NCBI GenBank assembly: GCA_964251965.1
Contig: CAXULQ010000002.1
Coordinates: 1-64,000, forward strand
Length of the DNA stretch: 64,000 bases
Origin: Mucilaginibacter_A sp964251965
Lineage (GTDB): Bacteria; Bacteroidota; Bacteroidia; Sphingobacteriales; Sphingobacteriaceae
Direction of reading: 5' to 3'
The notes under the pieces are model-generated. The model did not search any database. It was not told the DNA's origin and saw only the letters and a list, made by a program, of their open reading frames with translations. Below are positions 26,890 to 35,852 of the stretch, one piece after another. Made by a program: the position numbers and the translations under genes. Numbering within the stretch: the stretch's first letter is position 1; each line of letters begins with the position of its first letter.

Positions 26890-28230
26890 TCAAACCTCAA
26901 CCTTTAATTCCGCCTGCCGGTCAGTCAATTCAAAAACTTCACCGTAAGGAACGATGGTAATCCGGCCAAACTGTTCCAGCAATGTTTTATAAGCTTGTGC
27001 AACTGGCCGTGGTTTTCGTTCTAAATCAAACAAGCCGCAAGGGTTTACGGTCCCTTTTTTCTCCGCCAGTTCGATGTCCCAATCTACCTGGTCAATTAAA
27101 CTATACCAGGTAAACCCCAAAACCGGAACGCCATCTTTACGGATCTGCAACACATTGATCCATTGTTTGTACAGCCAAACCGAAGCTTCTTCTGCACTTA
27201 AAACATTGGTTTCCGTGTGCATTACGGGTTTTTTATAGCGATCGTAATATTCTTTAGTAACCTGATACCAACCCAAAACATCCGAGGCGTTTAGCAAAAT
27301 GCCGTCTGGTAATTTAATCTTTTCGTTCCGGCCGTAATAATCGTTGCCCATAATCTGGTATCCCGGCGGCTCCCCGGCCATAAACCATTCGTACTCGTCT
27401 CTTGTCAGACCGTTATCAAACAAATACATGCAAACATCGGCATCCGGCGGATAAGCGTACAATAAATCCAATGATAAAAAACGCAGCTTGTTGATGAGTG
27501 TGGTTTCTTTGGAAACCGTAGCAGACAGTTCGTGCACGTATTCGGCACTTTCGCTTTGCACGATGATGCAATCCGGGCGCTGTTTGGCAATTTGATGATT
27601 GGCCATGATGCTCGAAGCAACTAAGTTTTTAATAGCCGTAACAAAGCTGCGGTCGTTTTTTAGCTGCTCGTTCCACAAACCGTCTCGTGCACTTGCTTTT
27701 GCGGATACATAAATTTCGTTCACGGGAGTATAAAACCGAACCCAGGGATAGCGTTTGGCTACTGCGGCTGCATATTTGGCAAAATGTAAAGGCAGTTCCG
27801 GGTTTTGAAAGTTGCCAATCCAATTAGGCACGCCAAAATGCATCAAGTCTAAAATTGGGGTAATGCCAAGCTTTTTGATTTCGTTCATAGCCTCGTCAGC
27901 AAAACTCCAATCGTACTTCCCGTCGGCCTTGCTGATGGAATAATAGGGCAAACCGTAGCGCAACACGTTCAGCCCCATTTCTTTAACCAATCCTAAATCC
28001 TCTTTCAAAAATTTATAATGGCCGCATTCTTCTAACAAATCACGCCTTATTTTTCCTTGGTTGATGGTCGGATAAGAGCATTCAATACCGGTTGCAAACA
28101 TAAAGTTGCTGGGGTTATTGTCGGGCAAGCCGCTGCCGTCCCGCCCGGAACCGCCGCCAAACTGATCGCCGGCATAACCACTATCGCCAAATTTTTTTTG
28201 GATAATGGATAAAAAGCTTTTTGCGGACAT
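26890..28230 (-). CDS. family 1 glycoside hydrolase-like protein
   Basis: A 446-residue TIM-barrel protein of the GH1/GH-A clan. Candidate acid/base Glu172 is in FYTPVNEIY and candidate nucleophile Glu340 in PVMHTETNV; LDLMHFGVPNWIG near 128-140 matches the strand before them. No signal peptide is visible; the first 40 residues are Gly/Asp-rich. It is last in a four-gene unit after SDR, gluconate-dehydrogenase subunit-3-like and GMC oxidoreductase genes, 9 bases after the GMC stop. Classical GH1 beta-glucosidases have TENG at the nucleophile, here TETN, so this is a divergent branch whose substrate is unknown. Confidence 0.85.
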   Translation of the reverse strand: MSAKSFLSIIQKKFGDSGYAGDQFGGGSGRDGSGLPDNNPSNFMFATGIECSYPTINQGKIRRDLLEECGHYKFLKEDLGLVKEMGLNVLRYGLPYYSISKADGKYDWSFADEAMNEIKKLGITPILDLMHFGVPNWIGNFQNPELPLHFAKYAAAVAKRYPWVRFYTPVNEIYVSAKASARDGLWNEQLKNDRSFVTAIKNLVASSIMANHQIAKQRPDCIIVQSESAEYVHELSATVSKETTLINKLRFLSLDLLYAYPPDADVCMYLFDNGLTRDEYEWFMAGEPPGYQIMGNDYYGRNEKIKLPDGILLNASDVLGWYQVTKEYYDRYKKPVMHTETNVLSAEEASVWLYKQWINVLQIRKDGVPVLGFTWYSLIDQVDWDIELAEKKGTVNPCGLFDLERKPRPVAQAYKTLLEQFGRITIVPYGEVFELTDRQAELKVEV

Positions 28231-28239
28231 AATGAACTA

Positions 28240-29781
28240 TTAATTTTTTTTCAGGAAAGCGTCCGCAATATGATAAGATAAAGCCATGATGGTAAGCGAA
28301 GGATTGGCACTTAAAGCACTCGGAAAAATGGAATTATCAGCGATATACAGGTTAGGAATATCGAAGGATTGCCCGTTTTTATTCACCACATTCAGCTCCG
28401 GATCGTTGCCCATTCGGCAAGTACCGATGGTGTGGGCGTTCCTGTCCATTGTCCAGATATGTTTTGCGCCCGCATTTTTCCAGATGTCTTCCATTGTTTT
28501 TTTGGCGTGGGCAGTCATCTTTTTTTCATTTTCGCCGTTACTGAAGTAAATGCGCGGTTTGGGCAGGTTCATTTCGTCCAGTTCATCTGAAAGCTCTAAG
28601 TAATTATGATCGTATGGAAGGCAATCGCCGTGCATATTAATGCCGGCAACATTGTTGTAATGCCGCATCCTTTCCCGAAGTTCCTTCCCAAAAAAACCGG
28701 TTGCCCGTGCCAACTGGGAAGCATAAGTAACAGGCATTACGCCGATTGATTGGAGCAGGTAACCGCCTGCAAAATCTGCACCTTCCGGCCGGTGCATATC
28801 TTCGGAGATCAAACCGCCGGGAATACCAATCCACGGGAAAATTTCTTCCTCAAACTCGCCCCAAACCTGCAAACCAGTATGCGCCATAAAGTTTTTGCCT
28901 ACTTGTCCGCTGCTGTTTGCCAAACCGTTAATCAGTAATAAACGCGGCGTTTCTATCGCTCCGGCACAAAGGAAAACGTTTTTGCAAAGCTGTTTTTCCA
29001 GTTTTCCATCTTTCTGATACACCACCGCTTCAATTTTGCCGGATGCATCTTTCAGCAATTCGGTTACAAAACAATTCGGCCTCACTTCGGCACCAAAATG
29101 AACAGCAACAGGAATCAACGTAACATCCATGCTGCCTTTTGCGCCGGTTGTGCAGCCAGCCTGGCAAAAGCCGCGGTTGGTACAAGCTTTGCGCCAGCCG
29201 ATATGTTCCTGATAGTACGCTTCGGATAAAGCCGCATTTGCAGCAGGTGAAGTTTTAATATGGAGTGGTTTGCAGCCACGTTCCATCAATTGCGCAGCAG
29301 TATTCAAAGCCAAAGGCGGAAGCGGATAAGCTGTTTTTCTGGCCGGTCCCCAGGGATAAACTGCCGGCCCGGAAATGCCAAGCATATGTTCCAGCTCATC
29401 AAAATAACCTTCTAAATCTTGGTATTGCATTGGCCAGTCTTCGCCTAAACCAAAATCAGTTTTTAGGGTGAAATCATCAGGCAAAGGCCGCGGTGTGTAA
29501 GCCGTGTAATGCAAGGTAGAACCGCCAACGCCAATGCCAGAATTATTTTTACCGAAAGCAATCGGGTTTTCGCCCGCACTTAATCTTTCGTAAGTCCAGA
29601 AAAGTTTGTTCTGCTCTTTTTCATCCGTGGCAAAATCTGCTGGCGGGTTCCAGTAATTCCCGGCTTCCAGCGCAACTACTTTTAACCCGGCTTTGGCAAA
29701 CTTGGCCATCAACGGCGCACCGCCAGCACCTGTGCCGATGATGACTGCATCAACAGTTTCTTGTGTTGAATAATATCGCAT
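28240..29781 (-). CDS. GMC family FAD-dependent oxidoreductase
   Basis: A 513-residue flavoprotein of the glucose-methanol-choline family. The Rossmann motif IIGTGAGGAPLMAKFAKAG is at 14-32 with the adenosine-binding VVALEAGNYW; GVGGSTLHYTAY binds flavin; the C-terminal NAHTIGTCRMG and NPSLTIMALSYHIAD give the active-site and FAD contacts. Cysteines in CTNRGFCQAGCTTGAKGS may bind a metal or cluster. Next to a gluconate 2-dehydrogenase subunit 3-type gene it probably forms a sugar or sugar-acid dehydrogenase complex in which electrons leave via a cytochrome or quinone. No Tat signal is seen. Confidence 0.92.
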   Translation of the reverse strand: MRYYSTQETVDAVIIGTGAGGAPLMAKFAKAGLKVVALEAGNYWNPPADFATDEKEQNKLFWTYERLSAGENPIAFGKNNSGIGVGGSTLHYTAYTPRPLPDDFTLKTDFGLGEDWPMQYQDLEGYFDELEHMLGISGPAVYPWGPARKTAYPLPPLALNTAAQLMERGCKPLHIKTSPAANAALSEAYYQEHIGWRKACTNRGFCQAGCTTGAKGSMDVTLIPVAVHFGAEVRPNCFVTELLKDASGKIEAVVYQKDGKLEKQLCKNVFLCAGAIETPRLLLINGLANSSGQVGKNFMAHTGLQVWGEFEEEIFPWIGIPGGLISEDMHRPEGADFAGGYLLQSIGVMPVTYASQLARATGFFGKELRERMRHYNNVAGINMHGDCLPYDHNYLELSDELDEMNLPKPRIYFSNGENEKKMTAHAKKTMEDIWKNAGAKHIWTMDRNAHTIGTCRMGNDPELNVVNKNGQSFDIPNLYIADNSIFPSALSANPSLTIMALSYHIADAFLKKN

Positions 29782-29796
29782 AAAAAGAGTATGGGC

Positions 29797-30357
29797 TTAA
29801 AATGTAATTGGTTTAAGTTGAGGCACTTCCCAACCTTTGGCATCTGCAAAACCCGTATAATTGATCTCCGCCTGGGCCGCAGGATGACTGTAAAAATGTT
29901 CTGTCGCTTCGGTCAGCATCAACTCAAAAAATAATTTTGGCGAGAAGTTTTTCCAGGTTTCTCCCAGTGCTTCGCCTTGCTGTACTGTTTTTAGCAGGTT
30001 ATTTTTTTCTTCTGCGGAGAGATCAGCAAAGTTTTTATGGTGTAAAAGAAGCACGCTTTCTGCAATACCTTTCAACCCGGTTTTATAAGAAACGCCATCT
30101 GCCGGAAGCTGATCGTAACGCCAGCCCGGACCAGTTTTGGCAGTTAAACGTTGATCAATCATCCCTGCAATATTGACCAACCGATTTTCGGATTGTGCCA
30201 GCAAAGTATCGCAAACGGATTGGAGCAATTCTAATTCTTCCGCAGTAAAAAAAGCATTGGTTAGATTGGTTTCGGTGATGCGCTGTTGTAAAACTTTTCG
30301 TGTCGGATCGGTAACCTGATCGGAATTTAAAAGCGATGAAAAAGTATCGGCTGTCAT
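29797..30357 (-). CDS. gluconate 2-dehydrogenase subunit 3-like protein
   Basis: A 186-residue helical protein of the small-subunit family of membrane-bound GMC dehydrogenases. FFTAEELELLQSVCDTLLAQ near 37-56 is the family's opening helix pair, and FFELMLTEATEHFYSHPAAQ near 145-164 matches its end. It lies 15 bases upstream of the GMC gene and is very likely its partner. It lacks a Tat motif. A motif variant (29982-29993) and a motif copy (30043-30054) both fall in its coding sequence. Confidence 0.88.
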   Translation of the reverse strand: MTADTFSSLLNSDQVTDPTRKVLQQRITETNLTNAFFTAEELELLQSVCDTLLAQSENRLVNIAGMIDQRLTAKTGPGWRYDQLPADGVSYKTGLKGIAESVLLLHHKNFADLSAEEKNNLLKTVQQGEALGETWKNFSPKLFFELMLTEATEHFYSHPAAQAEINYTGFADAKGWEVPQLKPITF

Positions 30358-30372
30358 GATTGTTATTTAAGA

Positions 30373-31248
30373 TTATGAAGCGGCAGATAACCTTCCACCG
30401 GTTACTTCTATTAAACTTCCCGTGATAAAACTGCCATCGCTGGAAGCCAGCAAAACGTAAGCTGGAGCCAGTTCTTCCGGCTGGCCTGGCCGTGCCAAGG
30501 CAACTTCGTGGCCAAATTTTTCTACTTCGTCTTTCGGCATCGTTCCAGGAATATTTGGCGTCCAAACCGGGCCAGGAACTACTGCGTTTACCCGTATATT
30601 TTTCTCGCCTAACTGCAAAGCCAGCGATTTGGTGAAAGCATGAATCGCGCCTTTTGTGGAGGCATAATCAACCAAACTTTCCAAACCCGTCATGCCGACG
30701 ATGCTGCCTGTGTTTACAATTGCATCGCCAAATTTTAGATATTTCAAAGCTGCTTGTGCCATAAAGAAATAGCCGAAAATGTTGGTTTCAAAAGTACGGC
30801 GAAGGTTTTCTTCTGTAATGTCTTCCAGTTTCGTTTCTACTTTTTGGAACGCAGCATTGTTAACCAAAATATTTAATTTTCCGTATACAGAAACTGTTTG
30901 TTCAACTGCCTCAGCGCAAGCAGCTTTCTGGCGAACATCAGCTTTAATCACCAAACATTGTCCGCCTTTTGTTTCCACTAATCGTTTGGTTTCTTCGGCA
31001 TCGCTGTCGTTTTCGTTATATAAAATGGCCACTTCCGCACCTTCCATCGCAAAAGCAATGGCTACGGCACGACCAATTCCGGAATCGGCACCGGTAATTA
31101 AAGCTGTTTTATTTTTAAGTTTTCCTGCGGGAAGATAATTGGACAGATCAGAATCCGGCTGCATCTTCATATCGGATTGCTTAGCCGGATACGGCAATTG
31201 CTCGCCTTTCATTTCTTTGGAACTTGGACGGTATTCCTGGTTGCTCAT
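30373..31248 (-). CDS. SDR family oxidoreductase
   Basis: A 291-residue short-chain dehydrogenase starting at ATG 31248. After a 45-residue polar extension (PYPAKQSDMKMQPDSDL) typical of the YghA/glucose-dehydrogenase-like branch, it has TGADSGIGRAVAIAFAMEG for NAD(P) binding, LNILVNNAA, the catalytic Tyr-Lys in YASTKGAIHAF and PGPVWTPNIPG. A frame to 31338 adds 30 residues unlike the family and is not used. It leads the SDR / subunit-3 / GMC / GH1 unit (gap 15 bases). Likely reaction: NAD(P)-dependent interconversion of a sugar or aldehyde; substrate unknown. Confidence 0.92.
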   Translation of the reverse strand: MSNQEYRPSSKEMKGEQLPYPAKQSDMKMQPDSDLSNYLPAGKLKNKTALITGADSGIGRAVAIAFAMEGAEVAILYNENDSDAEETKRLVETKGGQCLVIKADVRQKAACAEAVEQTVSVYGKLNILVNNAAFQKVETKLEDITEENLRRTFETNIFGYFFMAQAALKYLKFGDAIVNTGSIVGMTGLESLVDYASTKGAIHAFTKSLALQLGEKNIRVNAVVPGPVWTPNIPGTMPKDEVEKFGHEVALARPGQPEELAPAYVLLASSDGSFITGSLIEVTGGRLSAAS

Positions 31249-31398
31249 GGTTGTTTGTTCGGTTATTGTTGCCGGAGGAACATACTCGTTACAGTTATTG
31301 TTTGTTGGAACTTGTAAAAACTGAATGGCAATGGGCAAAAGTTAGAAGTCTTAATATGCTTCTTTTATCGAGTAAAAATTGATACTTGATAGTGATTA

Positions 31399-32475
31399 TT
31401 AAAACCCTTTACTTATACCTTTAATCCGTATTCTTATATATCTATAATGATTGTTATGGTAATTACCCTCAAAATTTTTATAAGGTAATTCTGTGGCATT
31501 AGCCGGAACTATAGGAAGATAAAAGCAATCATCATTACCCCAAAACATGCTATTACTGTTAGCTACGTAATCAACCGGAAGCCAATTTTTAAAACCTTCC
31601 GCCAAAGTATTTTCAGTTGTATCTTTATTTACTTCTCTTACTTGTAGAATAGCATAAAAATTTCCTTGGTTGTAATATTCACCCCCGCAACTGATTAAGA
31701 ATTTTTTATTGTTGGATAAGTATGGAAAATTATCTTCAAGGAATTGTTCTCTTCCGTTTGTCTTATCTATAAAAATTATTTGACCCCACTCATTATGGCT
31801 AGCATCAATAACGTATTTGTTTAACTCATTATATTGTCCAATATATTCATAATGGTCTTCTGCATCTGGTGTTTCAAAGTCATCAACATATTCAACAGTT
31901 TTATTAGTTGTAATTACCTTTAGTTTTCCTTTTACATTTTTAAATCGATTTGTATCGGCAGTAAAATAACTAACAGCCTTTTTTTTCATGCTGTTATAAT
32001 TGTTAAAAGTAATGCGCTCTATTTTTATACTGGTGTTAGGAAGAGCGAACTTTACACTATCGTTTTCATCAATATAAACCTTATTAAGATCGATATTTTC
32101 CATTGGAATTTGAGCTTCTGTGCCGAAATCTTCTTTTTTGACGAATACAGTTGTACCGTTTATGTTTTTCGCTTTTATCCACCTGCCTAAGTCATTTATT
32201 ATTTTAAGCCATTCTCCAGGTTGATATTCTTCTAAGACTTCAGATTTCTCATTCGGTGAACTGTAAGCTTTAGTACCATTTCTATTAATCACAAAAATTG
32301 CTTTCGCTTTTTCTGGATCTTCGCTTTTGACTATTGTAGCAGGTGTTTTTTTAGGTTGCTCTGTTTTTGATATTACTCTTTTTATTAATTGTTGCTGTTT
32401 GTAAAAATGCGCATAACCCAAAATTGCAAATACAGTACAAAGCAATAAACTACAACTTAACAGTATTTTTTTCAT
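31399..32475 (-). CDS. membrane-anchored protein with SH3-like domain
   Basis: A 358-residue protein with an N-terminal signal or anchor (MKKILLSCSLLLCTVFAILG; a Cys in the hydrophobic core leaves lipoprotein possible). Residues about 58-110 resemble a bacterial SH3 domain: FVINRNGTKAYSSPNEKS, then GEWLKIINDLGRWIKAKN. The rest, with VEYVDDFETPDAEDHYEYIG and a Trp/Tyr-rich end, is of no family I recognise. It is more AT-rich than its neighbours and contains no copy of the dispersed motif, though one copy lies on each side (31356 and 32600). Confidence 0.65.
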   Translation of the reverse strand: MKKILLSCSLLLCTVFAILGYAHFYKQQQLIKRVISKTEQPKKTPATIVKSEDPEKAKAIFVINRNGTKAYSSPNEKSEVLEEYQPGEWLKIINDLGRWIKAKNINGTTVFVKKEDFGTEAQIPMENIDLNKVYIDENDSVKFALPNTSIKIERITFNNYNSMKKKAVSYFTADTNRFKNVKGKLKVITTNKTVEYVDDFETPDAEDHYEYIGQYNELNKYVIDASHNEWGQIIFIDKTNGREQFLEDNFPYLSNNKKFLISCGGEYYNQGNFYAILQVREVNKDTTENTLAEGFKNWLPVDYVANSNSMFWGNDDCFYLPIVPANATELPYKNFEGNYHNNHYRYIRIRIKGISKGF

Positions 32476-32622
32476 AGAATCAAAACGGTCATATTTATTA
32501 CTCTTATAGTAATCAAACCTTTTATTACGAATCCAATATTTATAAGTTTTAGAAGTACAATCAAACTCTCATAGATTATAACTAAAAATGTATTGGTAAG
32601 TACTTCTTTTATCGGTATATTT

Positions 32623-34182
32623 TTAGTGCTTTCCCTTCAATTCCCCAAACCCTTCCGGCGCTCTCCGATGCTTCGTCGCCTGCTCATAAGCAAAAGCATA
32701 TTTAATCAAAGTCGCTTCGTCAAACGCCCTACCCAGAAACTGCAAACCTGCCGGAAGATTGTTGCTGGTAAAACCCATTGGAATAGTAAAAGCTGGCTGG
32801 CCGGTTCGTGGCGCAATAATCTGACTGTTATCACCTTTGTAACCGTTAAAATCACCAATTTTTGCTGGCGGATTATTCCAGGTTGGATAAATGATGGCAC
32901 CCAAATGCTGCTCGTCCATTACTTTTTCGATGGCGTTACGGAAAGCAATACGGCGCGGATCGTGGTACGCATCCATCAAATCTTGCGGGTTTGCTTTACC
33001 GGCTTTTTGGTAATATTCCATGTTGGGTTTGATGTAATCCGAAAACTTGCCGGAAGCAATAATTTCATCCAGGTTTTTTACAGGAGCTTTACTGCCAAGC
33101 GAAGCGAGGTAAGTGTTGATGTCTTCGCGGAAAGTGCTGCCCCAATTTTGTCGGCTTAACTTTGCAAAATCCGGAATATCTAAAGGATCAACAATGATGG
33201 CACCTGCTTTTTTCAAATCCGCAATAGCTTGTTCAAACAATACTTTAATCTGCGGATCGATATTCCGATCGCTTAAAATCCGCAAAACGCCAATGCGTGC
33301 TCCTTTTAACCCATCTTTTTTGAGGTATTGCTGATAATTGGCCGGGATTTTTCCTTTGGATTGTATAGTCGTAGAATCTTTTGGATCGTATCCGGCAACG
33401 GCTTGCAAAATTTTTGTCGCATCACTTACCGAACGTGCAATCGGTCCGCCGGTATCATTATTTAAAAACAACGGAATGATGCCGCTTCTGCTGCATAAAC
33501 CCAAAGTTGGCCTGAAACCAACCAGGTCATTGTGTGAAGAAGGGCCGCGGATGGAGTTTCCAGTATCCGTTCCAACACCAGCTTCTCCCAAATTGGCCGC
33601 TACGGCAGCCGCTGTTCCGCCGCTCGAACCAGCGGTTGTGTAAGCCAGATTGTACGGGTTCAAAGTTTCGCCAGCTATAGAACTGATGGTAACTTTCGGA
33701 CTAAAAGCCCATTCTGCCATGTTAGATTTTGCCAGCACAATTGCACCTGCATCCTTTAACAATTTTACCATGTGCGCATCTTTTTCCGGTTTAAAACCTT
33801 TAAAAAGGATAGAGCCGCCGGTAGTTTGCAGTCCTGCTGTTTGGTAATTATCCTTCACAATCATCGGGATGCAATGCAGCGGACGTAGTTTCCCGGTTCG
33901 CTTGTATTCGGCATCCAATTCCCGTGCTGTTTTTATCGCCTCAAAATTGGTAACGATGATAGAATTGAGGTGCGTGAATTGGTCATAAGCCGCAATGCGT
34001 TGCAAATACGCAGAAACGAGGATTTCGCAATTGCAGGTCCGGTTTTTAAAAGCTTTGTGAATCGCATCAATATTGGTTTCCACCACATCAAAGTTTTTGG
34101 TTGAGATTTCCTGTTTTCGGGTGAAGCAACTATCAAACAGGAAAATGGAAAGTAAGAGGAGAGTGGTAATTTTTAATCTCAT
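32623..34182 (-). CDS. amidase (amidase signature family), lipoprotein
   Basis: A 519-residue amidase. The N-terminus has a lipoprotein signal with LFDSC (Cys19). The Ser-cisSer-Lys triad is visible: Lys110 in PMIVKDNYQTAG, the cis-Ser in TTAGSSGGTAAAV (186-187) and nucleophile Ser210 in TDTGNSIRGPSSHN. The ending TIPMGFTSNNLPAGLQFLGR is also typical. As a periplasmic lipoprotein it probably hydrolyses an imported or cell-wall amide; it is too divergent in context to be GatA. A motif variant is within the gene (33924-33935). It stands alone, bordered downstream by a motif copy. Confidence 0.93.
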   Translation of the reverse strand: MRLKITTLLLLSIFLFDSCFTRKQEISTKNFDVVETNIDAIHKAFKNRTCNCEILVSAYLQRIAAYDQFTHLNSIIVTNFEAIKTARELDAEYKRTGKLRPLHCIPMIVKDNYQTAGLQTTGGSILFKGFKPEKDAHMVKLLKDAGAIVLAKSNMAEWAFSPKVTISSIAGETLNPYNLAYTTAGSSGGTAAAVAANLGEAGVGTDTGNSIRGPSSHNDLVGFRPTLGLCSRSGIIPLFLNNDTGGPIARSVSDATKILQAVAGYDPKDSTTIQSKGKIPANYQQYLKKDGLKGARIGVLRILSDRNIDPQIKVLFEQAIADLKKAGAIIVDPLDIPDFAKLSRQNWGSTFREDINTYLASLGSKAPVKNLDEIIASGKFSDYIKPNMEYYQKAGKANPQDLMDAYHDPRRIAFRNAIEKVMDEQHLGAIIYPTWNNPPAKIGDFNGYKGDNSQIIAPRTGQPAFTIPMGFTSNNLPAGLQFLGRAFDEATLIKYAFAYEQATKHRRAPEGFGELKGKH

Positions 34183-34197
34183 AACGAATATTTAGAA

Positions 34198-34329
34198 GCC
34201 TCACCCCGGCCCTCTCCAGGGGAGAGGGAGGCGCGCGGGAATATTAAATTTTAATAAACTTCATCCATATTGTAATATAAAAGGTAGCCACCTTGTCTCC
34301 CTCTCCTTTGGAGAGGGCCGGGGTGAGGC
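34198..34329. repeat. 132-bp palindromic repeat element with 33-bp inverted arms
   Basis: The left arm (34198-34230) and right arm (34297-34329) are inverted copies of a 33-base unit with about two differences; each arm is itself a hairpin (CCCTCTCC ... GGAGAGGG) ending in GGCCGGGGTGAGGC. The centre is AT-rich. The same right arm is found in ispG (49049-49081). This has the build of a REP-doublet/MITE-like intergenic element. Confidence 0.85.
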
Positions 34330-34330
34330 A

Positions 34331-34368
34331 TAAAAAAGCACGGCTTGCTACAAACCGTGCTTCTTTTA
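34331..34368 (-). terminator. hairpin terminator after pmbA, sharing an arm with the dispersed motif
   Basis: On the minus strand AAGCACGG pairs with CCGTGCTT and a T-run follows, placing an intrinsic terminator 15 bases after the TldE/PmbA stop. Its proximal arm is part of the motif copy GTGCTTCTTTTA (34357-34368). Confidence 0.7.
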
Positions 34369-34382
34369 TCGCCTAAAAAACT

Positions 34383-35714
34383 TTAAACCGCGTCCGACAG
34401 CGAACTAAACGTAAAATCCCTGATTTTCATTGGCGGGATCAAATAACTGCGGTAAGATTCTACGCTGATGCTGCGTTCTGGTTTGCCCAAAGCTTCCACA
34501 TTGTTCAGCATAATTACCGGACTTTCATTAAACCTAAAGTTTTTAACCGGGTACATGATTTTGCCGTTCTCGATGTAAAACGTACCGTCGCGCGTTAACC
34601 CTGTCAACAGCAGCGTTTGCGGATCCACCAAACGGATGTACCAAAGGCGCGAAACCAAAATGCCACGTTCTGTACTTTTGATCAGGTCTTCAAGCGAGGC
34701 CGTTCCGCCTTCCATAATAATATTGGCCGGGCCGGGCATTGGTTTTACGCCTTTTTTCTCGGCCCAATAACGCGAATAGCTGAGGTTTTTAACCACGCCT
34801 TTATCAATCCAAGTTGTTTTTTCCAATTTATCGCCTTCGCGGTTCCAGGTTGAAGCAGGAAGTTCGGCATTAAAAGGATCGGAGTAAATGGTAACTTTTT
34901 CGTCCATCAGCTTTTCGCCCAAACGCGTTCCACCACCGGGTTTGCTTAAAAAGCTGCGGCCTTCATCTGCCTGGCGTGCATCAAAACGGAACATGTTTTC
35001 GAGCATGTAAGTTGCTGCAACCGGTTCTAAAATCACCGTATATTTTCCCGGTTCGATGGCTTTTGCACCTTTCGACCCGTTTGCTTTTGAAGCCGCAATT
35101 TTAGTTGCCGTAAGCGTATCCAGCTTGCTGATGTCGTTAAAACCACGCGCTGCATAACCGGAAGCAGTCCCTTCAGCGTTACGTGTGGTAACTGAAAAAA
35201 TCACGTCGGTATCCTTGTCGTAAGCAAACAAACCTTTCGAGTTCATGATGGCATTAAAGCCGGTGGTGTTCTCTAAAAAGCCTGCTGCCTGTAAATTGGC
35301 CGCTTTACAAACCTGGATACTTTTTAGCACGGCTTCGGCGCGGGTATCGGGCGTAATCGCAGCGGTTGCTTGGATGTAGCCCACGCCTTCCGGAAACTCC
35401 TGCTGGCCTTGCAGCGGCATGTGTTCGGGGTTATCGGGTGCCAGTTGCGCCAGTTCTTCTGATCTTTTTACAACCGTTTGCAACGATAAATCATCAAACT
35501 GATCGATGGTAGAGGTTGCAGATTTTTTGCCAAACGTAGAAGTTACCGCCAGCCTCAGCGTACTGATATCGCCTGCGGTAGAAACGCCGTTCCGTGCGTA
35601 ACGGATATTGCCGCCTTCGCTGCCAGATAAGCCAACTTCACATTCATCTGCCTTAGAAAAACCAAGTACTTTTTTCAGTATCGTTTGGGCTTCTTCTTTA
35701 GTTAATATCGCCAT
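34383..35714 (-). CDS. TldE/PmbA-type metallopeptidase-family protein
   Basis: A 443-residue member of the TldD/PmbA (TldE) family. It has the family layout, with GFSKADECEVGLSGSEGGNI near the start, EPGKYTVILEPVAATYML near 230 and GGGTRLGEKLMDEKVTIYSD before the C-terminal beta domain. It has no HExxxH metal motif, which fits the non-catalytic TldE partner in the TldD-TldE heterodimer known to cleave unfolded peptides and mature microcin B17. tldD lies immediately upstream (138 bases), in the same orientation. The spacer contains AATCCATAAATCC-like short repeats. It ends the minus-strand cluster headed by moxR. Confidence 0.9.
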   Translation of the reverse strand: MAILTKEEAQTILKKVLGFSKADECEVGLSGSEGGNIRYARNGVSTAGDISTLRLAVTSTFGKKSATSTIDQFDDLSLQTVVKRSEELAQLAPDNPEHMPLQGQQEFPEGVGYIQATAAITPDTRAEAVLKSIQVCKAANLQAAGFLENTTGFNAIMNSKGLFAYDKDTDVIFSVTTRNAEGTASGYAARGFNDISKLDTLTATKIAASKANGSKGAKAIEPGKYTVILEPVAATYMLENMFRFDARQADEGRSFLSKPGGGTRLGEKLMDEKVTIYSDPFNAELPASTWNREGDKLEKTTWIDKGVVKNLSYSRYWAEKKGVKPMPGPANIIMEGGTASLEDLIKSTERGILVSRLWYIRLVDPQTLLLTGLTRDGTFYIENGKIMYPVKNFRFNESPVIMLNNVEALGKPERSISVESYRSYLIPPMKIRDFTFSSLSDAV

Positions 35715-35852
35715 TGATTTGGATTTTTAAATTTAGATTTTTTAATTGTCTGAATTGAGATTCTCAGGATTTATGGATTATTGGATTATGAATGCCACTA
35801 CAACTCGCTTGCAAGTCAAATCCAAAAATCACCTAAATCCAATAAATCCAAA

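Noticed and set aside
31249..31338. N-terminal 30 residues of the SDR from ATG 31338
   Set aside because: The peptide does not resemble the family, and ATG 31248 gives the usual MSNQ-type beginning.
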